A DNA stretch of 64,000 nt from Arthrobacter globiformis (GTDB lineage Bacteria > Actinomycetota > Actinomycetes > Actinomycetales > Micrococcaceae): assembly GCF_030815865.1 (NCBI RefSeq), contig NZ_JAUSXI010000001.1, positions 2,852,001 to 2,916,000 of the forward strand, read 5' to 3'. Position 1 is the first letter of the stretch, and the number at the start of each line of letters is the position of its first letter. The position numbers and the translations under genes are program-made. Below, one piece after another: positions 34,850 to 42,657 of this stretch. The notes beneath the pieces are model-generated. The model searched no databases. It was not told where the DNA came from and saw nothing but the letters and a program-made list of their open reading frames with translations.

Positions 34850-35455
34850 GTGCCAGACACCACCTGCCACATGTCGATCTCGCTGGACGGCTTCGTCGCC
34901 GGGCCGGACCAGAGCCGCGAGGACCCCCTGGGCAAGCGGGGGCGGGAGCTGCACGGCTGGCACATCGGCGACCCCCGAGCCAACGATGCCGACAAGCTCG
35001 CGAACGAGTGGCTCATGCGCCCGCGGGGCGCCTATGTGATGGGTCGGAACATGTTCGGCCCGATCCGCGGGGACTGGGATGAGGAATGGTCCGGGTGGTG
35101 GGGCCCCGAACCGCCGTACCACGCGCCGGTGTTCGTGCTGACCCATCACGGACATGACCCGATCCAGATGGACGGCGGGACGACCTTCCATTTCGTCACC
35201 GAGGGCTTCGGCGCAGCCTACTCGGCAGCGTGCCAGGCCGCCGGGGACAATGGCGTGGACATCGCCGGTGGGGCCTCGACCGTCCGCCAGGCACTGATCG
35301 CCGGTGTGATCGATGAACTCACCCTCGACATCGCACCTGTCCTGCTCGGTTCGGGCGAACGCATCTTCGACGGGGTTGAATCCTTCGGCTTTAAACCCGC
35401 CGAGGTGCTTCACTCACCGCTGACCACCCACATCCGCTATCGCCGAGTTGGCTAG
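34850..35455 (+). CDS. Dihydrofolate reductase family (RibD C-terminal type) protein
   Basis: This 201-residue protein of the RibD/DHFR-like reductase fold has CHMSISLDGFVAGPDQSRED at the N-terminus, RPRGAYVMGRNMFG in the middle and GGASTVRQALIAGVIDEL with the NADPH-binding glycines. Such proteins are common in actinobacteria and rarely characterised; they are not essential DHFRs. The GTG start at 34850 has GAGGAGG upstream. It stands isolated between degraded stretches. Confidence 0.88.
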   Translation: MPDTTCHMSISLDGFVAGPDQSREDPLGKRGRELHGWHIGDPRANDADKLANEWLMRPRGAYVMGRNMFGPIRGDWDEEWSGWWGPEPPYHAPVFVLTHHGHDPIQMDGGTTFHFVTEGFGAAYSAACQAAGDNGVDIAGGASTVRQALIAGVIDELTLDIAPVLLGSGERIFDGVESFGFKPAEVLHSPLTTHIRYRRVG

Positions 35456-36324
35456 CTCCGCAGGACGTCGGCCCCTGCGCAGCAGGACGGTCATTCGACC
35501 CGCTCGGCAGGGTAGATGGCGAAGGCGAGGCTGCCGGTGAACCAGGCCCGGCGCTGGGGCAGGGCGGACGCCTCCGGCGCCTGCTGACCGCCCATTACCC
35601 GCTGGTCCAGTGGCTCGAGGGGCTCGTCCAGCACCAACTCAACCGGGCCCACCGCATCGACCCCGGCATGATCCTCGCCCACTGGTCCGGGTGCCCATGG
35701 TCGTTTGCGCCCAGTTCATCCTGCTGCCAACCGCCAAGGAAATCTACACCGGATTCCTTTACCGCCGCCTCGGGATGCTGCCTGGTTCCCGCCGCCCGGC
35801 CGGGGCTGGGCGACACGGCCCGGCGGGGACTCCTAGCAGTCGCGGCTGACCACCGGGTGCAGGCAGCGGCCGCCCGGCTGCGCGTGACCCTCGACCAGCG
35901 TCTGGGCCGTGAGACGCCGGCTAAAACCCAAGCCCTGGCCAAAGAACAGCTCTAGTCCTATTCCTCGGGGCACCCGGTCAAGTCCACAGTGGTGGGCGTG
36001 GATTCCACATTCTGTTGGTAAGAACCGGACTTTGGCGACCGGCACGGTGGGCTGCGTGGCAAAAAAGAGGGTCCTTTTTCGTAGGTGGCCGCTGTGTGGC
36101 CCCTTGGCTCCTTTCTAGGGTTTGACGGCGGGTCCGGGCCCGTTTCTGCCTCATGGTCGTTCGGGCCGTGGGCGACATGACTGGTCGGGATGGGGGAGAA
36201 GGACTTCCCGCCATTGCCAGTCGTGCATGCGTCAAGCGGGCCGTCTGGCTGGAACACAGGGGCGACCACGGGGGGGGGGGGGTCGGGTGATGGACCGAGG
36301 GGCGCTGCGCGGGGCAGGGCGGCG
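35456..36324. other. Degraded stretch downstream of the RibD-type gene
   Basis: No intact gene. On the plus strand around 35560-35960 protein-like pieces appear in alternating frames (LTAHYPLVQWLEGLVQHQLN; FILLPTAKEIYTGFLYRRLG; LRVTLDQRLGRETPAKTQAL), which suggests a frameshifted gene, but I do not recognise the family. The stretch ends with a 13-base G run. Confidence 0.4.
36270..36282. repeat. Poly-G tract of 13 bases
   Basis: Thirteen consecutive G residues lie just downstream of the benzoate permease stop, outside any gene. Such runs are slippage-prone in vivo and in sequencing. Confidence 0.8.
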
Positions 36325-37608
36325 TCAAGTCCTAGCGTGGTCCTGGCGCTCGAGGAGGCGCGATATGCCGTAGCCGATGACCACGCCCCAGAACGCGGCA
36401 TGGATGTTGAAGAGGTCCAGACCAGAGGTCGTGACGACGAACGTCACCAAGGCTCCGAGGGTGAAGTTCGTGGAGAATGCGGTAACGAAGGCCTGTTGGA
36501 GGGCTCGCAGCATTGCGAGGCCCCCTAGGGCCAGAATGAAGGCTTCGGGAGTGGCTAGCATGAAGCGGGTGAGCGTGGGGGCCAGCAGGGCGCAGACCAG
36601 AGACAGTAGGCCGTAGACCACAGCGGCGGTGTACTGGCGCTGTTTCTGGCCAGAGGAGGTCAGCAATGCGTTGGTGGGGCCGGTGACACAGGCCGAGACG
36701 GCGCCGAATGCGGCATTGAGCAGGGAGAACACTCCCGAGCTCATCGCGAAGACGTTGATCGGAGGGCGGTGGCCTGCGGTCCGGAGCACGGCCGCTCCCT
36801 GCCCGTTCTGCACCACCAGCACCGTGAGCGCCAAGGGTATCACCAGTTCCAATTGGGCGGCCCAAGTGAACTCGGGGGCGGTGAACAGGGGGGCGGCGAG
36901 GATCGGTCCGCCGTCCTCGACGAGGAAACGGCCGCTGAGTGCTACGGCGACGACTCCCACCGCAAGTGTGCCGAGCACCGGAGGGAGATACCTGCCCAAG
37001 GCGGGTACGGCGGCGAGCAGGAGGAACGCCACCACCATCGGTGCCGCCACTGCGGGGTCAGTCCGGGTGGAGGAGACGATGTCCGTACCAAACCGGAGGA
37101 ACACGCCTGCAACCATTGCCATGACAATCGGCACGGGAATCGCGGCCATTATTGGACGCACTACTCCGGTGGCACCAAGGGCTAAAATCAGCACCCCGGC
37201 AGAGAAAAACGCCCCGACCACCTCCGGGAAAGACAGGTGCTGCAGGGACGGCCCCAGCAGTACGGTCCCCGGGATCGACCAGGCGAAGCCCAACGGCTGT
37301 CGGTACATCAGTGACATGACCAGGGTCGCTGATCCGGCCGAGAGGAAAATGGCGAAGACCCACGACGCGAGCTGGGCCTGCGTCAGTCCGCCGAGCGACC
37401 CGACCGCAAGGGTGACTGCGATCGGCCCGGAGGCGGAGAAGGCCAATCCGACGATCCCGTTCGACGCGTAGTGCGGGCCGATGTCCCGCAGGACGTCACG
37501 CACTCCAGCCGGGCGGACCCTGGGCCGCTCGAAGAGGGGTTGCCCTCCAGGTTTCGGGCCTGGTCCTCTTTTGGTAGTCGTGGACGGGGCCCTAGAGGGG
37601 TGGGGCAT
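36325..37608 (-). CDS. benE: Benzoate:H+ symporter BenE
   Basis: This 427-residue inner-membrane protein of the BenE family has 11-12 hydrophobic segments. Family motifs: ASNGIVGLAFSASGPIAVTL, YRQPLGFAWSIPGTVLLGP, FGAVSACVTGPTNALLTSSG and AFWGVVIGYGISRLLER near the end. It imports benzoate with protons and lies at the end of the cat genes on the same strand. The ATG at 37608 (MPHPSRAPS) is favoured by AGGAG in front; upstream in-frame starts would overlap the palindrome region. A second, MFS-type permease (BenK-like) lies at 49116. Confidence 0.92.
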   Translation of the reverse strand: MPHPSRAPSTTTKRGPGPKPGGQPLFERPRVRPAGVRDVLRDIGPHYASNGIVGLAFSASGPIAVTLAVGSLGGLTQAQLASWVFAIFLSAGSATLVMSLMYRQPLGFAWSIPGTVLLGPSLQHLSFPEVVGAFFSAGVLILALGATGVVRPIMAAIPVPIVMAMVAGVFLRFGTDIVSSTRTDPAVAAPMVVAFLLLAAVPALGRYLPPVLGTLAVGVVAVALSGRFLVEDGGPILAAPLFTAPEFTWAAQLELVIPLALTVLVVQNGQGAAVLRTAGHRPPINVFAMSSGVFSLLNAAFGAVSACVTGPTNALLTSSGQKQRQYTAAVVYGLLSLVCALLAPTLTRFMLATPEAFILALGGLAMLRALQQAFVTAFSTNFTLGALVTFVVTTSGLDLFNIHAAFWGVVIGYGISRLLERQDHART

Positions 37609-37770
37609 GATGGCTCCTGAGCGATGACGGACGGGGAAGGCATGACCACTCATGAGGGAGTGGGGTCTCCTTCGCGGACCGATGTAGGCAACGAGCAATC
37701 CTTCAAGTCGCGGACGGCACGGCATCTGGAAGCCGGAGGGAGTTCTGGTGCGTTTTCACCGGGCCGCGGA

Positions 37771-37801
37771 CTGCAGGGTCTAGTATCACTAGACCCTGCA
37801 G
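37771..37801. promoter_or_regulatory. Perfect 14-bp inverted repeat between catC and benE
   Basis: CTGCAGGGTCTAGT (37771-37784) and ACTAGACCCTGCAG (37788-37801) are perfect reverse complements separated by ATC. The repeat lies 16 bases after the catC stop and about 160 bases before the benE ATG. It can act as a catBC terminator hairpin (no T-tract, very tight loop) or as an operator for benE. The symmetrical GTCTAGT-ATC-ACTAGAC core favours a protein-binding site. Confidence 0.6.
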
Positions 37802-37817
37802 CTTCCGCCTCGACCCA

Positions 37818-38096
37818 TCAGCGGATGGAGTTGGGATGCTTGGCTAGCGGTGTGACCTTGATCTTCATGTGGGGGTACATGGGGAAGCCACTGAGGACAT
37901 GGTGCAGCTCGTCGTTGGATCCGACGTCGAACACCGAATAGTTCGCGTACTCGCCGACCACTCGCCAGATGGACGTAAGGCGGCCATCCTGTTGCAGGGC
38001 CTGGGAATACTCCTTCTCCAGACCCTGCATGCGGGTGATGTCCTCCGTGGAGAGGTGCGCTGGGAATTGCACGTCCATGCGGGCCAAAAACAACAT
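37818..38096 (-). CDS. catC: Muconolactone delta-isomerase
   Basis: This 92-residue protein of normal length for the family converts (+)-muconolactone to 3-oxoadipate enol-lactone in the catechol branch of the beta-ketoadipate pathway; the family forms decamers. Sequence signs: MLFLARMDVQFPAHLSTEDI, then GRLTSIWRVVGEYANYSVFD and GFPMYPHMKIKVTPLAKHP. It follows catB after 26 bases on the same strand. Confidence 0.95.
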   Translation of the reverse strand: MLFLARMDVQFPAHLSTEDITRMQGLEKEYSQALQQDGRLTSIWRVVGEYANYSVFDVGSNDELHHVLSGFPMYPHMKIKVTPLAKHPNSIR

Positions 38097-38122
38097 CTTT
38101 TCTTCTCCTGGGTGGTCGGGGG

Positions 38123-39223
38123 CTAGGACAGACGGTAGGTCGCGAGTTTGTCCTCGTCGATTTCTGCTCCGACCCCGGGTAGATCGCGCACGGCAATCGT
38201 GCCGTCGATTATCCGGAGCGGATCAGCCAGCAGGTCGTCGGCCATGTCGAGGTAGTTTGACAGTTCCCCTGCCCGGCGGCTGGTGGCCTCGTGGGCGGCG
38301 CCGAAGGTGACGGTCGCCAGCGAGCCGACCTGGGTGTCGATCTGGTTGCCCATGGTCACATCCACGCCGAGCCCGGTGCACAGCCCCAGTATCTCGGTGG
38401 CTTCGGTGAAGCCGGAGCGCGCGGTCTTGATACAGATGGCATTGCAGCCGCCGGAAAGCAGTTCCCGGGACGCGTCCCCGACCGTGGGGACGGATTCATC
38501 GCCCACCACCGGGATTGGCGACTTGTCGACCAGACGGCGGCGGCTCATTGCTTCCTTGGCGTCGCACGGCTCCTCGAGCAGGGTGAGTCCCAACCCCTCG
38601 GTGCGCCGAAGTACCTCAAGGGCCTCATTCGCCGTCCACCCGCGGTTTGCGTCAAGGTAAAGCTCCACGTCTTCGCCCAGTCCCTCGCGCAGCACGTGGC
38701 AGGCCTCCACATCCAAGGACAGCGGCCGACGGCCCACCTTCAGCTTGAAGGTGGTGATGCCGTATTCCTCGCCGAAGCGCAGGGCCTCGTCGAGGAGTTC
38801 CTGCGCGGGCTGGAAGCCGAGCATGTGGCTGACCCGCATCCGGTCGGTATACCCACCCAGTAGCTTGTGCACCGGAGTGCCGAGCGTCTTGCCGATCGCG
38901 TCCCACACCGCAATGTCGACGGCGCCCTTCGCTACCTGATTGTGAATGGTGCGGCGCAGTACCGCATGGATCTGCTCGCGGTCTAATATCTCGAGGCCGA
39001 TCAGCTGCGGGGCAAAAGTCTTCTCGATGATCGTTCCGATGGACTCCTGGGTCTCGCCGTACGTGTAAGGCCGGGGAGGGGCGTCTGCAACTCCCACTAC
39101 GCCGTCGTCGGTGTAGAGGCGCACAAGAACGTGGTCAGCATTTGCCACCTCGCCGCTGGCAAATCTCAGCGGATGCGTGTACGGGATGGAGTAGGGAATC
39201 ACTTCAATCCGTTCGATTTTCAA
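38123..39223 (-). CDS. catB: Muconate cycloisomerase
   Basis: This 366-residue enolase-superfamily enzyme cyclises cis,cis-muconate to muconolactone. Catalytic features: the KxK pair in TTFKLKVGRRPL (about residues 165-170), the metal ligands in ELYLDANRGW and the following Glu/Asp in LLEEPCDA and VVGDESVPT, and the second Lys in AICIKTARSGF. It lies between catC and catA; a strong hairpin separates it from catA. Confidence 0.95.
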   Translation of the reverse strand: MKIERIEVIPYSIPYTHPLRFASGEVANADHVLVRLYTDDGVVGVADAPPRPYTYGETQESIGTIIEKTFAPQLIGLEILDREQIHAVLRRTIHNQVAKGAVDIAVWDAIGKTLGTPVHKLLGGYTDRMRVSHMLGFQPAQELLDEALRFGEEYGITTFKLKVGRRPLSLDVEACHVLREGLGEDVELYLDANRGWTANEALEVLRRTEGLGLTLLEEPCDAKEAMSRRRLVDKSPIPVVGDESVPTVGDASRELLSGGCNAICIKTARSGFTEATEILGLCTGLGVDVTMGNQIDTQVGSLATVTFGAAHEATSRRAGELSNYLDMADDLLADPLRIIDGTIAVRDLPGVGAEIDEDKLATYRLS

Positions 39224-39275
39224 CGGCGCGGTTCCTTTCGGGTCAGACGAGGCGAGCGTGTTGGCGGAAGAGGTG

Positions 39276-39310
39276 TGAAGCGCCCAGAGCTTTTGCTCTG
39301 GGACGCTTCA
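39276..39310. promoter_or_regulatory. Hairpin between catA and catB
   Basis: TGAAGCGCCCAGAGC (39276-39290), a TTTT loop, then GCTCTGGG-A-CGCTTCA (39295-39310) form a 15-bp stem with one bulged A. It lies in the 128-base gap after catA and before catB on the minus strand. It may reduce read-through into catBC or protect the catA mRNA end. Confidence 0.55.
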
Positions 39311-39351
39311 TTGGCCGTGGCCGCCCTGGCCAAGGCATGCGGGGGAGTCCG

Positions 39352-40236
39352 CTACTTGGACTGACCCTCTTTGGCCAGAACGTAGTCGTATACGGCTTCT
39401 TCGCCGGCCCCACCATCCGTGCGTGGCTTGGGATCGAGCATCAGTTCGGGCTTGACCGCAGAAGCGATGTCATCGGCGTTGTGCGGGTCACCGGGGAAGT
39501 AGAGCTGCTGGGTCACGGGCTGATATCCCGGGGCGGAGACCTTGATGTGGATGTGGGCCGGGCGCCACGCGTGCCACCCTGCCGCACTGATCAGCTGTCC
39601 GCAGGCACCGTCCGTAGGGATCTGGTACGGGGCCGGGCGCATTGTGTGGAGCACGAATTGGCCATCGTCGTCGGCTTTAACGGTTGCGCGGAAGAGCCAC
39701 TCCGGTAGGCCCGGGGCGTACTGGGAGTAGAACCCAGTCGCGTCTGCATGCCAGATCTCCAGCTGTGCACCCTGGATCGGGTTGCCGTCAGTGTCGGTGA
39801 AGTGACCGCTGAAGCGCAGAGGAGTGCCCTCCTCGTCCTCACGCATTTCCACGGTAGCGGGGGATTCAAGCACTGGGGAGTTCGGGACGTAGTAAGGTCC
39901 CTCGATGGTGCCCCTGGTGCCGGGGCGGTCCTGGGAGTTGACATCTTCCACCGTGTGTTCGAGCCACACGTCGAGGAACAGGGGCCACTCGCCATCAGTG
40001 CCGACCTTGATCAGCCACGCCTTCAGAGCGTTGTACTCCTCATAGGTGACTTGGTGCTCGACGACGATGTCGTTGGCAGCCTTGATCAGGGCGCCGGCGA
40101 GCAGGCTCACGCGCTCCTTGGGTACGCCCAGCCCAGCGATCTTGCCGGAGGCGGTGAAGCGCTCGGTGGCCTTTGAGCCGGCCTCTACGGCAGTACCCTC
40201 ATTTTCTTTGCGGGTGTCCGCCTGAATCTCAGTCAT
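39352..40236 (-). CDS. catA: Catechol 1,2-dioxygenase
   Basis: This 294-residue intradiol dioxygenase cleaves catechol to cis,cis-muconate with Fe(III). Iron ligands: Tyr in IEGPYYVPNSP, Tyr in FYSQYAPGLPEW, and the two His in WRPAHIHIKVSAPGY. The N-terminal dimerisation helices (VSLLAGALIKAANDIVVEH) are present. I start at MTEIQADTRK (40236); four upstream residues are possible. It is divergent from benA, so benzoate dihydroxylation and ring cleavage share one control region. Confidence 0.95.
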   Translation of the reverse strand: MTEIQADTRKENEGTAVEAGSKATERFTASGKIAGLGVPKERVSLLAGALIKAANDIVVEHQVTYEEYNALKAWLIKVGTDGEWPLFLDVWLEHTVEDVNSQDRPGTRGTIEGPYYVPNSPVLESPATVEMREDEEGTPLRFSGHFTDTDGNPIQGAQLEIWHADATGFYSQYAPGLPEWLFRATVKADDDGQFVLHTMRPAPYQIPTDGACGQLISAAGWHAWRPAHIHIKVSAPGYQPVTQQLYFPGDPHNADDIASAVKPELMLDPKPRTDGGAGEEAVYDYVLAKEGQSK

Positions 40237-40566
40237 GGTGATCTCCACTCATCTTGTATCCGGGACAGGAAAGGCTCCTATCCGGCCGTGACGCGCCGGG
40301 CGCAGGGTAGGCCCACTGGGCCAGCGACTTCACGTGACGTCCATCTCAGGTTAGGCGCAGGATAAGGACGAAACAAGTATCGATTAGGCGGGCTCTAGGT
40401 AGCCAAACGTACATAAAAACACCCTTGGTGGACCCTAGGGGTTTGCCTGATGTGAGAGCTGTCACGCTGCACCAGAATGGCTCACATACCTTTTCCCACG
40501 ATGGGCTGAAACATGGTCGCCACGGCCGCCGTTCGCCCGCCTCAATCTCCGAAGAAGGAGCACGTC
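40237..40566. promoter_or_regulatory. Divergent catA-benA control region
   Basis: This 330-base region has no gene and carries both promoters. It contains a CRP/GlxR-like site, TGTGA-GAGCTG-TCACG (40451-40466, one mismatch at the last base of the TGTGA-N6-TCACA consensus), and an imperfect palindrome ACCCTAGGGGT (40432-40442) with a related ACCCTTGG just before. The LAL regulator at 45109 and the LysR regulator at 47984 are the candidates to bind here. Confidence 0.55.
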
Positions 40567-41949
40567 ATGACCGAGAACCTGACCCGTGTCCGTGAGGTCC
40601 TTGCCGACGCCGTGATCGACGATCGTGAGAACGGCGTCATCCGGGCAAAGCGCGCGATCTTCACGGACGAAGAGATCTTCGAACTGGAGATGAAGCACAT
40701 CTTCGAGGGCAACTGGGTCTACCTCGCCCACGAGTCCCAGATCCCCAACGTGGGCGACTACTTCACCACCTACATCGGGCGGACTCCCGTCGTCATCACC
40801 CGGGATAAGGACGAGAAGATCAACTGCATCGTCAATGCCTGCTCGCACCGAGGCGCGATGCTCTGCCGACGCAAGACCGATAACAGGACCACGTTCACCT
40901 GCCCTTTCCACGGCTGGACCTTCAAGAACTCTGGGGAACTGCTGAAGGTCAAGGACTCCCGCAACGCTGGATACCCGGAAACCTTCAACAAAGAGGGCTC
41001 GCACGACCTCACCAAGGTGGCCCGCTTCGACTCCTACCGCGGCTTCCTGTTCGGCTCCTTGAACGCTGACGTTCTCCCACTCGAGGAACACCTGGGAGAC
41101 GCTACCAAGGTCATCGATTCGATTGTGGACCAGTCCCCGGAGGGACTCGAGGTCCTGCGCGGGTCGTCAACGTACACCTACGACGGCAACTGGAAGGTCC
41201 AGGCAGAAAACGGCGCCGACGGCTACCACGTCACCGCCGTCCATTGGAACTACGCCGCAACCACCGCCCGCCGAAGTGCCGGTGACTCCGCCAACACGAC
41301 CAAGGCCATGGACGCCGGCAAATGGGGGAAGGTCAAGGGCGGCTTCTATTCCTACGACCACGGGCACCTGCTGCTGTGGCAGGAGTGGACCAACGCCCAG
41401 GACCGTCCCCTGTGGGACCGCCGCGACGAGCTCGTCCAGAAGTACGGCGAGGAGATGGCAAACTTCATGATCAACATCTCGCGCAACCTCTGCCTGTACC
41501 CGAACGTCTACATCATGGACCAGTTCTCCTCGCAGATCCGCCACTTCCGCCCTATCTCTGCGGACCAGACCGAAGTCACGATCTACTGCATAGCACCAAA
41601 GGGCGAGTCGCAAGAGAACCGGTCCAAGCGCATCCGCCAGTACGAGGATTTCTTCAACGCCACCGGCATGGCCACGCCGGACGACCTCGAAGAGTTCCGC
41701 TCCTGCAACAAGACCTACTGGGCCACAGCGGCGCCGTGGAACGATATGACGCGCGGCTCTACTCACGAGATCGCGGGTCCTGACGAGCAGGCCAAGGCAC
41801 TGGGCATGTCCCGGGTGATCGCCTCTGGCATGCGCACCGAGGACGAGGGGCTTTACCCGATCCAGCACGGGTACTGGAAGGAAGTAATGGACAAGGCCCT
41901 CGCCGACGCGGAACCCTCCGCCCAGGAAACCGTGCCGGTCACTGCCTGA
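40567..41949 (+). CDS. benA: Benzoate 1,2-dioxygenase large subunit
   Basis: This 460-residue Rieske-type oxygenase alpha subunit forms, with BenB, the terminal oxygenase that converts benzoate to the cis-1,2-dihydrodiol-1-carboxylate. The Rieske [2Fe-2S] ligands are Cys-His in [14 protein letters not shown] and Cys-His in [11 protein letters not shown] (about residues 93-116). The mononuclear iron region follows in the second half ([17 protein letters not shown]). The start at [10 protein letters not shown] (40567) is preceded by AAGAAGGAG. First gene of benABCD. Confidence 0.95.
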   Translation: MTENLTRVREVLADAVIDDRENGVIRAKRAIFTDEEIFELEMKHIFEGNWVYLAHESQIPNVGDYFTTYIGRTPVVITRDKDEKINCIVNACSHRGAMLCRRKTDNRTTFTCPFHGWTFKNSGELLKVKDSRNAGYPETFNKEGSHDLTKVARFDSYRGFLFGSLNADVLPLEEHLGDATKVIDSIVDQSPEGLEVLRGSSTYTYDGNWKVQAENGADGYHVTAVHWNYAATTARRSAGDSANTTKAMDAGKWGKVKGGFYSYDHGHLLLWQEWTNAQDRPLWDRRDELVQKYGEEMANFMINISRNLCLYPNVYIMDQFSSQIRHFRPISADQTEVTIYCIAPKGESQENRSKRIRQYEDFFNATGMATPDDLEEFRSCNKTYWATAAPWNDMTRGSTHEIAGPDEQAKALGMSRVIASGMRTEDEGLYPIQHGYWKEVMDKALADAEPSAQETVPVTA

Positions 41950-41987
41950 CCGATACCTCGAACCCACGAAGAGAGTGCTGAACACCA

Positions 41988-42524
41988 ATGGCCAACCTGC
42001 TTAACCCCCTGACTGCGCTCAAGAGCGCCGAGGAGATCGCGACCCTCGAAACCGTGCGTGCCTTTCTTTATAGGGAGGCCCGCCTGCTGGATGACCGCCA
42101 GTTCGACGAGTGGCTCCAGTGCTACCACCCGGACTCCGAGTACTGGATGCCGGCGTGGGACGTCGACGACCGGCTCACTGAGGACCCCCAGAACGAGATC
42201 TCGCTGATCTATTACGACAACCGTGGCGGCATCGAGGACCGGGTGTTCCGAATCAAGACGGACCGGTCCTCCGCCACTTCCCTGCCGGAGCCCCGCACCG
42301 GGCACAACATCACGGACGTGGAGATCCTGGAGCACGACGGCGACCAGGTGAAGGTCCGCTTCAACTGGTTCACCTTGTACTTCCGCTACAACACCACGGA
42401 CACATATTTCGGCACGAGCTTCTACACCATCGATCTCTCCGGCGAGCAGCCGGTGATCCTGAAGAAGAAGGTTGTATTGAAGAACGATTACATCCACCAC
42501 GTGGTGGATGTCTACATGATCTGA
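41988..42524 (+). CDS. benB: Benzoate 1,2-dioxygenase small subunit
   Basis: This 178-residue beta subunit of the ring-hydroxylating dioxygenase has the usual SnoaL-like fold (ARLLDDRQFDEWLQCYHPDS; TGHNITDVEILEHDGDQVKV; LKKKVVLKNDYIHHVVDVY). It has a structural role in the alpha3-beta3 complex. It lies 38 bases after benA with GAAGAGAG as ribosome binding site. Confidence 0.95.
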   Translation: MANLLNPLTALKSAEEIATLETVRAFLYREARLLDDRQFDEWLQCYHPDSEYWMPAWDVDDRLTEDPQNEISLIYYDNRGGIEDRVFRIKTDRSSATSLPEPRTGHNITDVEILEHDGDQVKVRFNWFTLYFRYNTTDTYFGTSFYTIDLSGEQPVILKKKVVLKNDYIHHVVDVYMI

Positions 42525-42657
42525 CGGTACCCGGCGCCGTCCGGGCCCGACCGGGACGGTTGCGGCCAGGAGCATCCTGCCGAACATCACCTCATACGAG
42601 ACAACAGCACCAACTTTCGGGGATCGTGAGGACGCGACCCCCAGCCAGGAGGAAATC

